Assembly (NCBI RefSeq): GCF_015207655.1
Contig: NZ_JADEWN010000049.1
Span: forward strand, 1 to 48,268
Reading direction: 5' to 3'
Source: Gloeocapsopsis crepidinum LEGE 06123
Lineage (GTDB): Bacteria > Cyanobacteriota > Cyanobacteriia > Cyanobacteriales > Chroococcidiopsidaceae
DNA: 48,268 bases
Both the position numbers and the translations under genes were made by a program. Of this stretch, positions 38,901-46,373 are shown piece by piece. The notes below the pieces were generated by a model. That model ran no database searches, was not told where the DNA came from, and saw nothing but the letters and a program-made list of their open reading frames with translations. Each line of letters opens with the position of its first letter. The stretch's first letter is position 1.

Positions 38901-39243
38901 AGCTCTTACACTGCAAAAAGCTCGCTATCGGGTTTTACAAGCACGTGATGGACGTGAAGCAATTGAGCAATTGCAACAGTCGGTAGTTCAACTTGTTGTT
39001 TGTGATGTGGAAATGCCGAATATGAATGGCTTTGAGTTTCTCAGCCATCGTCGCCAAGATCCACAAATGAGCAAGGTTCCAGTTGTGATGCTGACATCAC
39101 GTAGCAGTGATAAACATCGACAGTTAGCAAAGCATTTAGGTGCGAATAATTACTTTACTAAACCTTATATTGAGCAAGAATTTATCGCAGCAATTAAAGA
39201 CACTATCCAGCAAAATTCATCAATGCTACCTACTGTTAAGTGA
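35971..39243 (+). CDS. pixL: Hybrid CheA histidine kinase with C-terminal REC (PixL/TaxAY1 type)
   Basis: The 1090-residue kinase starts with an Hpt domain whose phospho-accepting His50 lies in RAAHSLKGG. A long Ser/Thr/Pro-rich linker (about 240-420) leads to the dimerisation helices (RLERMNNLVGELAINRN), then the ATPase domain with LVRNAFDHGIE, DDGRGL and GRGVGLDVVR, a CheW-like domain, and a REC domain from about residue 965 (LVVDDSIT) with phosphoacceptor Asp1012 in VVCDVEMPN. All catalytic boxes are intact. It should take signals from the three receptors through PixI and the second CheW protein, and phosphorylate PixG, PixH and its own REC. It begins 129 bases after receptor 3. Confidence 0.92.
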   Translation: MAIDSDIRDQAYQFFIQEAPELLQVIETDLLTLREDRSTAKIHNMMRAAHSLKGGAASVGLDIIKTLAHSLEDIFKGLHNPELEIDVNVENLLLQAYDCLRLPLIEQLNTGEFDAEKAMVNAEPVFAQIEAQIGEYLKGSTEMPSSVELGVDIAASIFEVDVAQGIERLAQVLAYSQDQEIIEGEVRAQAEVFAGIAELLNLPGFGLIASTTLAALDAHPEAAVQIAQTAFADFQAARLAVLAGDRTQGGSPSLALTQFVKQSTQGTLDPTPTQSLQPALDISTASTAGSMLDDLFSSVPDPNFELEPTTPATIPLEVAAVSASSLDDIFGSFGEDSTRLNANIAADRTPTSTDSQSTEQVASQTNIAEVFAPAIADNSTVAKFSDTVVPEVVPVASQKTKIVTTQSSPPKQEVTTNSSPTAQLSVRVDLDRLERMNNLVGELAINRNSLSLQNEQLQSTIQELLRRFTKFQTMARQLRDLSDLMVVAPEHYARENSSRSGILPAQGAQKLISSSVASATASTLLPSLASFDSLEMDSYGEVYSLLQATLEDMVQLEETVGDVVLLAGQSSETIERQRQMLAHLRDDLMWARMLPLGEVLNRFPRMLRDLSRSYDKPVDLKLSGTGVLVDKAVLEKLYDPLLHLVRNAFDHGIEASDVRVEQGKPAQGKIEIRAYHQGNQTIIEVKDDGRGLNLERIRAKAAEMGLLSPEQVNTASTARLLDLIFEPGFSTAKQVSELSGRGVGLDVVRAQLRSLKGNVTVTSEPGQGSVFSLRIPLTLTIAKLLVCFVGTNAYALPSDSIAEILIPEANQVKYSSGYRFLHWQDRIIPIYRLSEVIRYSCPLPETVPNLNLEAVPTPEDWASPMLLLEQENNIVAVEVDRLVTEQELVIKPFGKAIAPPNYIYGCTILGNGSLIPVIDGAEMLASFAGNQTKTTPTEFPSDLSIIDTSDSVSNIVKKDTTLTVLVVDDSITLRQTLALTLQKARYRVLQARDGREAIEQLQQSVVQLVVCDVEMPNMNGFEFLSHRRQDPQMSKVPVVMLTSRSSDKHRQLAKHLGANNYFTKPYIEQEFIAAIKDTIQQNSSMLPTVK

Positions 39244-39290
39244 GTATTTAATAATTAGTTTTTTCTGAAGGATAAAGCAAGTAATTTGAG

Positions 39291-39770
39291 ATGAAAAATG
39301 CATTCGCCAATTCAAGTTTTCCTGGTTTGAAGTCTCATAACCAAAATACTGTAAAGTTCCAAAAACTAGTTGTATTTGGTATGGGTAATATTAACTTAGC
39401 ACTACCCAGCGATGCCGTATTTAAAGTAACTAACCAAATGCCAGTTTACGGATCTGGATTTAACGGTGTAGGGCTGGCACATTTTGGCGATCGCCAGATT
39501 ACCATTGTTGAGCTACATCGACGCTTTTTTACAGCCAAAGGGAAATACTTAATCATTGTTGAGAACAAAGTAAGAGAACTTTATGGTATTCCCGTTGCAT
39601 CCGTTCCGACTTTGATAGATGTTCCGTTATCGAGAATTCAAGTTTTGCCAGACTCATATCGTCACGCAGATTTACTAGCGATCGCAACTCATGTTTGTCA
39701 CATTCCGCAAGCCGAAACGTCCTTAACAGTCTTCTTGCTGGATGTCGATCAACTCTTGCCATCTTCCTGA
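39291..39770 (+). CDS. Second CheW-like protein downstream of pixL
   Basis: The 159-residue protein has a divergent CheW fold: KLVVFGMGNINLALPSDAVF near residue 27, YGSGFNGVGLAHFGDRQITI in the middle, and TVFLLDVDQLLP at the end. The typical NLRG loop is replaced by GVGLAHFGDR, so docking to kinase or receptor may differ from PixI. It follows pixL by 47 bases and belongs to the same operon. The Synechocystis locus as I remember it has only one CheW gene, so this is an addition. An alternative adaptor for a subset of receptors is inference. Confidence 0.75.
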   Translation: MKNAFANSSFPGLKSHNQNTVKFQKLVVFGMGNINLALPSDAVFKVTNQMPVYGSGFNGVGLAHFGDRQITIVELHRRFFTAKGKYLIIVENKVRELYGIPVASVPTLIDVPLSRIQVLPDSYRHADLLAIATHVCHIPQAETSLTVFLLDVDQLLPSS

Positions 39771-39811
39771 ATTTGCCTCTAAGTATAATCAAGTAACAAA
39801 GGAATACAACA

Positions 39812-40816
39812 GTGAAAGCTCCATTACCTAGTAACGAGGAAGCTAGGCTCAAAGCCCTACGCGAGTATGAAATTCTCGACACCGATCCCGAACAAGCATT
39901 CGATGACTTGACTCGTTTAGCTTCGCAAATTTGTGAAACTCCAATCGCGGTAGTGAGTCTAGTCGATTCTGATCGACAATGGTTCAAGTCGAAGTTAGGC
40001 TTAGATGCTTCAGAAACCTCTCGCGACGTTGCTTTTTGTGCGCATACAATTCTCCAAACTGATTTGTTTGTTGTTCCAGATGCTCAGCAAGATATGCGCT
40101 TCTCTGACAATCCCCTGGTAACATCAGGTCCTCAGATTCGATTTTATGCTGGCGCACCATTATTGACTTCAGAAGACGTTGCTGTTGGTAGCTTATGCGC
40201 AATTGACTATGTGCCTCGCAATTTGACTCCCCAGCAGCAAGAAGCACTAGAAATTTTAGGTCGTCAGGTTGTTACACAAATAAAGTTACGCCGCAACATC
40301 GCTGAATTAGAAGAAGCACTCCGACAACGTCAAGAAACAGAACAAGCCCTGAAAGCCAGAGAAGAACAATACCGCAGTTTACTGGATCTTTCTTCAGAAA
40401 CAATTGCTGTCCACATTGATGGAAAACTCGAGTATATCAATACTGCGGGAGCAAGGCTTTTTGGTGCAGTTGCTCCAGAACAACTTATTGGCAAGCAGCT
40501 TTTAGATTTCGTCCACCCCGATTCTAGAGCAGCTGTAGCAGTGCGACAAAATCAAGTGCAAGTCAACCAAGCAGTTGCTATCAATCAAGAAAAGTTAATT
40601 CGGCTTGATAGCCAAGTCATCGATGTTGAGATGACAGAAGTACCAATTATTCATTCGGGTCAACCAGCAACGCAGGTGATGATTAGGGATATTACTGCAC
40701 TCAAACAGATGAAAGAAGCAATGCTGCGTGCGACGGTGGCTGAACTTGCCAAACAAGAACTAGAAAAAGAAATTACTGGGCGCAGACAGCTAGAGGAGAG
40801 CTTGAAAGAGCAGTAA
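39812..40816 (+). CDS. GAF-PAS sensory protein without an output domain
   Basis: The 334-residue protein starts at GTG 39812 with AAAGGA upstream. Residues 15-165 are a GAF domain of the type often found at the start of cyanobacterial kinases (LREYEILDTDPEQAFDDLTR, then DRQWFKSKLGLDASET). A coiled linker follows, then a PAS domain (YRSLLDLSSETIAVHIDGKL) at about 185-300 and a final coiled coil ending GRRQLEESLKEQ. Related proteins continue into a kinase or GGDEF domain after that coil; here a stop codon ends the frame, and the next 250 bases have no matching coding sequence. It is the last gene of the phototaxis operon, 41 bases after the CheW gene. It may be a stand-alone sensor module or a truncated gene. 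Confidence 0.8.
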   Translation: MKAPLPSNEEARLKALREYEILDTDPEQAFDDLTRLASQICETPIAVVSLVDSDRQWFKSKLGLDASETSRDVAFCAHTILQTDLFVVPDAQQDMRFSDNPLVTSGPQIRFYAGAPLLTSEDVAVGSLCAIDYVPRNLTPQQQEALEILGRQVVTQIKLRRNIAELEEALRQRQETEQALKAREEQYRSLLDLSSETIAVHIDGKLEYINTAGARLFGAVAPEQLIGKQLLDFVHPDSRAAVAVRQNQVQVNQAVAINQEKLIRLDSQVIDVEMTEVPIIHSGQPATQVMIRDITALKQMKEAMLRATVAELAKQELEKEITGRRQLEESLKEQ

Positions 40817-41067
40817 ACTTGTGCGTATGAGTCCTTGCCCTCACCCTAAATCCCTTTCTCAAACTTGAGAGAGGGACTTTAAAAGAAAGTTACCCTTTTG
40901 GTCAACATTGAAAAAAAGGTTTGGGGATAAGAGGTTTTTAGCATTCACGTAAGTTGAACAAGTGATACCTTCATGTGTCATAACGGAAATGTAGGTTACG
41001 GTCTTCTGCACTCGGCAAGGGTTGTAAATGTTAATGATAATTAAGATACAGCGACCTAAAACAAGTT

Positions 41068-43158
41068 ATGAGTGCAACCACAATTACTGACAATCCATTG
41101 CTAATCGGTAAAGGTCTTCCTCCATTTGAGCAAATCAAGCCTGAACACGTTGTGCCAGCAATGACACAGCTACTAGGAGAATTGGAAACCGAACTTGCTA
41201 CATTAGAAGCGAATGTCAGTCCAACTTGGAGTGGTTTAGTAGAGCCACTAGACCACATTACAGAGCGTTTGCGGTGGAGTTGGGGTATCGTTGGGCATTT
41301 GATGGGTGTAAAAAATAGCCCAGAACTGCGCGAAGCGTACGAAACCGTACAGCCCAAAGTTGTAGAGTTCTACAACAAGCTCAATCAAAGTAAACCTTTG
41401 TATGATGCGTTTAAAGCTTTACGACAAAGCGATCGCTGGGATAGTTTAGATGTTGCGCAACAGAGGATTGTGGAAGCAGCGATTCGAGATGCTGAGCTTT
41501 CTGGTGTAGGTTTAGAAGGAGAACGGCGATCGCGCTTTAACGAAATTCAACTGGAACTCGCAGAACTTTCAACCAAGTTTTCTAATCATGTTTTAGACGC
41601 AACAAAAGCTTTTAGCCTGACATTGACAGAACAAGACGAAGTTGATGGTTTACCTCCGAGTCTCAAAAGTTTAGCTGCACAAGCGGCGCGGGCTGCTGGT
41701 GAAGAAAATGCTACACCCGAAGCAGGTCCCTGGCGGATTACTTTGGACTTCCCCAGTTTTGGTCCTTTCATGCAGCATAGTACTCGCCGCGATTTACGCG
41801 AGAAATTATACAGGGCTTTCATTAGTCGGGCATCATCAGGTGATTTAGACAACTCGCCGCTGATTGAACGGATTTTGCAACTACGCCAGGAAGAAGCTAA
41901 ATTACTTGGCTTTGATAGTTATGCAGAGTTAAGTTTAGCGAGTAAAATGGCTCCGAGCATTGAAGCAGTAGAAAACCTCTTAGAGGAATTGCGGAGTGCC
42001 AGCTATGATGCAGCAATGCAAGAATTTGAAGAGTTAAAAGCATTTGCAGCGGCTAAGGGTGCGGATAGTGAGTTAAAACATTGGGATATTAGTTATTGGG
42101 CAGAACGCCAACGCGAAGAAAAGTTTAATTTTACGGCAGAAGAGTTGCGTCCTTATTTCCCGTTACCACAAGTTCTAGATGGGCTATTTGGCTTAGTTGA
42201 ACGAGTTTTTGGTGTGAGTGTGACTGCTGCGGATGGTCAAGCACCAGTATGGCAGCCAGATGTGAGATATTTCCAGATTGCGGATGAAAGTGGTGCAATC
42301 GCATATTTCTATCTCGATCCCTACAGTCGCCCTGCAGAAAAGCGCGGCGGGGCTTGGATGGATGATTGCATCGGTCGTGCCAAAATGACTGAAGCAGGAA
42401 CAACTTCAACTCGTAAACCTGTAGCTTATCTTGTGTGCAACCAAACTCCCCCTGTGGATGGCAAACCAAGTTTAATGACTTTCAATGAAGTAGAAACTCT
42501 ATTCCATGAATTTGGTCACGGTTTGCAGCATATGCTGACGAAGGTAGACTATGCTGGGGCAGCAGGCATTAATAATGTTGAGTGGGATGCAGTCGAACTG
42601 CCTAGCCAGTTTATGGAGAACTGGTGCTATCACCGCGACACCTTATTAGGAATGGCGAAGCATTATGAGACAGGTGAAACTTTACCTGAGCATTATTATC
42701 AAAAGTTAGTTGCTGCGCGTAACTACATGAGTGGTAGTGCAATGTTACGGCAACTGCATTTCAGCTTGGTTGATCTTGAATTACACAACCGCTATCAACC
42801 TGGTGGTAGTGAAACAGTTAATGATATACGCAATCAAATCGCTAAGACTACTACTATATTGCCACCGCTACCAGAAGATGCCTTTTTATGTTCGTTTGGT
42901 CATATCTTTGCTGGTGGATATGCCGCAGGCTATTACAGCTACAAGTGGGCAGAAGTGCTAAGTGCTGATGCTTTTGCGGCTTTTGAGGAATCAGGGTTAG
43001 AACCTGAGAAAATTGCTGCTACAGGGAAACGCTTCCGCGACACAGTGCTGGCGCTAGGTGGTAGCAAGCATCCGATGGAAGTCTTTCAATCATTCCGAGG
43101 ACGCGAACCTAGTACTGAACCTTTACTGAGACACAGTGGCTTAACTAAAGCAGCTTAG
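41068..43158 (+). CDS. prlC: Oligopeptidase A (M3 family zinc metallopeptidase)
   Basis: The 696-residue cytoplasmic enzyme degrades short peptides, including cleaved signal peptides. The zinc site is clear: HEFGH in TLFHEFGHGLQHML, with the downstream Glu of the family in EWDAVELPSQFMENW. Other M3 features are GAWMDDCIGR, and FAGGYAAGYYSYKWAEVLSADAF near the C-terminus. Length and order match bacterial PrlC/OpdA. No signal peptide. The gene stands alone, with about 250 bases upstream that contain repeat-like pyrimidine-rich sequence, and ends in a good terminator. Confidence 0.94.
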   Translation: MSATTITDNPLLIGKGLPPFEQIKPEHVVPAMTQLLGELETELATLEANVSPTWSGLVEPLDHITERLRWSWGIVGHLMGVKNSPELREAYETVQPKVVEFYNKLNQSKPLYDAFKALRQSDRWDSLDVAQQRIVEAAIRDAELSGVGLEGERRSRFNEIQLELAELSTKFSNHVLDATKAFSLTLTEQDEVDGLPPSLKSLAAQAARAAGEENATPEAGPWRITLDFPSFGPFMQHSTRRDLREKLYRAFISRASSGDLDNSPLIERILQLRQEEAKLLGFDSYAELSLASKMAPSIEAVENLLEELRSASYDAAMQEFEELKAFAAAKGADSELKHWDISYWAERQREEKFNFTAEELRPYFPLPQVLDGLFGLVERVFGVSVTAADGQAPVWQPDVRYFQIADESGAIAYFYLDPYSRPAEKRGGAWMDDCIGRAKMTEAGTTSTRKPVAYLVCNQTPPVDGKPSLMTFNEVETLFHEFGHGLQHMLTKVDYAGAAGINNVEWDAVELPSQFMENWCYHRDTLLGMAKHYETGETLPEHYYQKLVAARNYMSGSAMLRQLHFSLVDLELHNRYQPGGSETVNDIRNQIAKTTTILPPLPEDAFLCSFGHIFAGGYAAGYYSYKWAEVLSADAFAAFEESGLEPEKIAATGKRFRDTVLALGGSKHPMEVFQSFRGREPSTEPLLRHSGLTKAA

Positions 43159-43181
43159 TATTGGAATTATTAATTGCAACC

Positions 43182-43213
43182 AAGCGGAACACTTCAGTGT
43201 CACCGCTTTTTTT
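43182..43213 (+). terminator. Rho-independent terminator after oligopeptidase A
   Basis: AGCGG and ACACT pair with AGTGT and CCGCT, with a small internal loop and loop TC, followed by seven T residues. It starts about 25 bases after the stop codon. Confidence 0.85.
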
Positions 43214-43265
43214 ATTTGCAAACGATATCACAATAAAAATTAAGTAGTCGATAGCTAACAAAGTT

Positions 43266-43685
43266 ATGTTTAACCCACAACAGCAATCTCATCTTACTGT
43301 CGAAGCAGCACAGACACTTTTGCAAGACTTTAATTGTACTGCTGGTAAGTTAGTCACTTCTGAATCGGAGAAAGCATTGATTCGTCAGGCTGTTTTAGTT
43401 GTCAGTCGTTTTTCTGATTACCAAATTTTGGGAATTTGTGCTGATACAGCAACCCAAGGTATAGCAGCCTTGGCAAGTTATGCAGAAGCCTTGGGCTATC
43501 AACCTAATCTTGATTTAACTTTGATTGAAGATCCTGTTTATATTAAATTTAATCCAGTTACTAGTTTGTGTTATCTCAATCCTTATTCTGGAGAACATCG
43601 AGGTGTACTTGTCTCTTGTCAATCCCCAGAATCAGGAGCAATCAACGAGATGTACGGTCATCTGCCGTTAGATTTATTTGAGTAG
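43266..43685 (+). CDS. DUF1824-family cyanobacterial protein
   Basis: The 139-residue protein has the look of the cyanobacterial DUF1824 family: a helical N-terminus (TVEAAQTLLQDFNCTAGKLV), ADTATQGIAALASYAEALGY in the middle, and YIKFNPVTSLCYLNPYSGEH followed by GVLVSCQSPE. Members have been solved structurally, but no activity has been assigned as far as I know. No signal peptide or membrane span is seen. The gene has its own transcript, placed between the terminator of oligopeptidase A and a lumenal protein gene. Confidence 0.78.
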   Translation: MFNPQQQSHLTVEAAQTLLQDFNCTAGKLVTSESEKALIRQAVLVVSRFSDYQILGICADTATQGIAALASYAEALGYQPNLDLTLIEDPVYIKFNPVTSLCYLNPYSGEHRGVLVSCQSPESGAINEMYGHLPLDLFE

Positions 43686-43840
43686 GTTATGGACAGTTTT
43701 CAATTGAGAAAACAACCACGCCTGCTGATTATCTCTATTGTGAATGTAATTAGGTTACTGTACTAACAGCAGGCTTTAAATGTATCCTGCTAATCCCAAT
43801 TATTCACCGTATTAGTGGATTTTGTTGTTTTTCTTAAAGG

Positions 43841-44341
43841 ATGATGAAGCGTTTCTATCGACTTGCAGTAGTTGCTTTTATGTTTTTACTTTTTGTAGTC
43901 TTTCCTATGACTGCACAAGCAGCTAGTTCTTCTTCTATTTCTCGTGCTGCGGCTACTGGAGAAGTCGTCGGCAAAGATTACTCAGGGCAAAACTTACAAA
44001 CGGCTGAGTTTGCCAATGCAGATTTAGAAGCAGCTAATTTTAGTAATGCTGACTTACGCGGTGTGGTTTTTAATGGTGCAAAGTTAACAAAAGCAAATTT
44101 ACATGGAGCCGATTTTACAAATGGAATTGCCTATATAGTTGACTTTACTGGGGCTGACTTAAGTGATGCTGTGATGGAAGAGGCTATGATGTTGCGTTCC
44201 ACATTCAATAATGTTGAGATTACTGGTGCTGATTTTACTAATGCAGTTCTTGACAGAACTGTGGTTAAAAAACTCTGTGCGCAAGCAAATGGGATAAATT
44301 CAAAAACAGGAGTGGCAACACGCGATTCGTTGGGTTGCTAA
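43841..44341 (+). CDS. Exported pentapeptide-repeat protein, probably thylakoid-lumenal
   Basis: The 166-residue protein begins with a signal peptide (LAVVAFMFLLFVVFPMTAQA, cut after AQA). Pentapeptide repeats of the A(D/N)Lxx type run from about residue 50 to 145, for example ANFSNADLRGVVFNGAKLTK. They should form a right-handed beta-helix. The C-terminus KKLCAQANGINSKTGVATRD and then SLGC has two Cys residues that may form a disulfide. This layout matches the small lumenal pentapeptide proteins TL15/TL17 of chloroplasts and their cyanobacterial relatives, whose function is unknown. AAAGG lies close to two adjacent ATG codons (43841 and 43844); either may be used. Confidence 0.85.
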   Translation: MMKRFYRLAVVAFMFLLFVVFPMTAQAASSSSISRAAATGEVVGKDYSGQNLQTAEFANADLEAANFSNADLRGVVFNGAKLTKANLHGADFTNGIAYIVDFTGADLSDAVMEEAMMLRSTFNNVEITGADFTNAVLDRTVVKKLCAQANGINSKTGVATRDSLGC

Positions 44342-44815
44342 GAGGACTTCGTTGTTTAGGTAGTGGGCGATCGCTTTTTATTGAGTTGAGAGGCGATCGC
44401 AGCCACCACATATAACTTGTTATTTACAGCCAACTGTATGAATCGAATATAATTAACACATCCATATTGACTAGATGACTAGATTAGCTTAATTAATGCT
44501 ATAGAAAAGCTCTATAAAACTATTAAATTATCCTATTTATTTTTAATATTCTTCCTCAAACTTTATAAAAGTAAATTTTCTAAATACCTGAACTTATCTG
44601 TATCGACAATTAATAAAGCTTTTAATAAGTTTATGTAGAATCTAATTAGTTTTATATATTTAATAAATATTTTCCATTGTCTACCAGCAATTGTAATTTT
44701 TAGTATTTTGTTCAGTCAAGTTCTTATTGAGAAAATTATGAAAAAGTAATATTTTCAAAAGACTAACTCAACTTTTATTTGCTATACCTCAATATTTTAA
44801 GAGGAAGAATAATTT
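44342..44815. other. AT-rich intergenic region before the glycosyltransferase
   Basis: About 470 bases. Two HIP1 octamers, GGCGATCGC at 44367-44375 and again near 44392-44400, lie close together, and each half could pair with the other. The remaining part is very AT-rich and must hold the promoter of the glycosyltransferase. No ORF or RNA gene is visible. Confidence 0.5.
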
Positions 44816-46180
44816 ATGAAAACTATTCAAGCTGTTGCCCGTTACTTACCAGAAAAATGTGGCGGAATTCAAATTCGCCTTAGCGAACTTTTGCCGTTGC
44901 TACAAACGTATGGAGTTGAAAGTAAAATAGCAGCAGCTCAAGATAGTAAATGCGAAAATACTTATGTACACAACGGAATAGAAGTTTATCGCTATCCTGT
45001 TTTTCCTACACCAAAGGCAGAACCAAATCATGGAGAATCACCGCATGGTAGATTTGAGTTTTTTGCACATTGGTTAAAAGAGCAGAAAGCTGATATTTAC
45101 CATCAACATCAATGGACTCCAAAATGTGGTTTATCGCATCTACGCCTTGCGAAAGAACTTGGTATGGCAACAATTGTATCAATTCGCTTACCGACTCCTG
45201 TTTGCCAGCGTGAAACTTTGATGTTAAATGGTCAAGAAGTTTGTGATGGAAAAATCGATGAAGTAAGATGTAGCCGTTGTTGTGGTGTGCCAAAATCTCT
45301 TTCGGATGTAGCAATTAGAAACTTAGCTAATACACCTTTATTTATCAGTAATCTGGCAAGTGGGCTGATACATCAATTAGACAAAGTACCAGTTCAAGTT
45401 AATACAAATGTGACAGGATTGCTAACTCCACTTTCTATGCCAGCTTACGTAGCTGCTCGCAGAAATGGTTTGTTAGAGATGGCAAAGTTCGCAGATCGCA
45501 TTGTCACGCTGAGTGAGCGACTTTATGAAACCTTATTACTTAATGGAGTTCCTCAAGAAAAGTTACTTATTTGTAAAACAGGTGTACCTGATTTTTTCCT
45601 AGCATCAACTCAAAATAAAGAACAAGAAAGTAATAATACTTTAAAAGTTGTCTTTTTAGGGCGCTGGAATCGTAACAAGGGAATTCATATTATTGTAGAA
45701 GCAATCAAATCTTTACCTACTACTTTACCAATTGAATTAACAATTCATGGTAGTGCAGTTGATGAAGAAAAATATAGACAAGAAATCCTCAAGAGTATTG
45801 AAAATGAACCTCGAATTCATGTTGCTCAAACTTTGACAAGAGATGAATTACCTACAGTATTAGCCAAATATGATGTTTTAGCTTTACCGGCACAATGGTT
45901 TGATGTTAGACCAATGGCTGTTTTAGAAGCTCACGCTCTAGGGTTGCCTGTATTAGGCTCAGATGTAGGAGGAGTTAATGAACTAATCAAACATAATGTA
46001 GACGGTTTATTACTACCTCCTAGTAATATTCCAGCCTGGGCAGAAGCGCTTAGTTTACTAGCTATAAACATCGATTTCTTGTCTAAACTCCGTGAAGGAA
46101 TTCAGCCGATCCGAACTATGTCTGTAGAGGCAGCAGATACTGTAGCTATTTATCAAAACCTGTTACCAAGCACCAAATAA
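44816..46180 (+). CDS. GT4-family glycosyltransferase
   Basis: The 454-residue protein has the GT-B fold of family GT4, which moves a sugar from a nucleotide-sugar donor. The N-terminal domain starts ARYLPEKCGGIQIRLSELLP; the donor-binding C-terminal domain has VVFLGRWNRNKGIHIIVEAI, and the signature VLEAHALGLPVLGSDVGGVN with the paired Glu residues. A Cys-rich segment between the domains (CDGKIDEVRCSRCCGVP) may bind metal. A GAGGAAG site lies before the ATG. The acyltransferase-GAF gene follows 193 bases later in the same direction; together they point to exopolysaccharide or surface-glycan synthesis, but no other polysaccharide gene is in the window. Confidence 0.87.
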   Translation: MKTIQAVARYLPEKCGGIQIRLSELLPLLQTYGVESKIAAAQDSKCENTYVHNGIEVYRYPVFPTPKAEPNHGESPHGRFEFFAHWLKEQKADIYHQHQWTPKCGLSHLRLAKELGMATIVSIRLPTPVCQRETLMLNGQEVCDGKIDEVRCSRCCGVPKSLSDVAIRNLANTPLFISNLASGLIHQLDKVPVQVNTNVTGLLTPLSMPAYVAARRNGLLEMAKFADRIVTLSERLYETLLLNGVPQEKLLICKTGVPDFFLASTQNKEQESNNTLKVVFLGRWNRNKGIHIIVEAIKSLPTTLPIELTIHGSAVDEEKYRQEILKSIENEPRIHVAQTLTRDELPTVLAKYDVLALPAQWFDVRPMAVLEAHALGLPVLGSDVGGVNELIKHNVDGLLLPPSNIPAWAEALSLLAINIDFLSKLREGIQPIRTMSVEAADTVAIYQNLLPSTK

Positions 46181-46373
46181 AACAAGTAAAAATAGTCTTT
46201 AAGTTAATTTATAACTTCAGTATAAAAACATTTTAAATAACCTTAGAGATTATTGAAAAATTCATTATTGAGCCGAGGATATTATAACTAAACAGCAGAA
46301 ACTGACGAGCAGGAGTTGTTTCAAATAGCGCTACTTAAAAAATTATTCCACTCAACAAAATTAATCAGTAAAT

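Noticed and set aside
44367-44400. Paired HIP1 octamers as a possible operator
   Set aside because: GCGATCGC is spread all over the window, inside genes and outside, so two copies close together are not evidence for a binding site.
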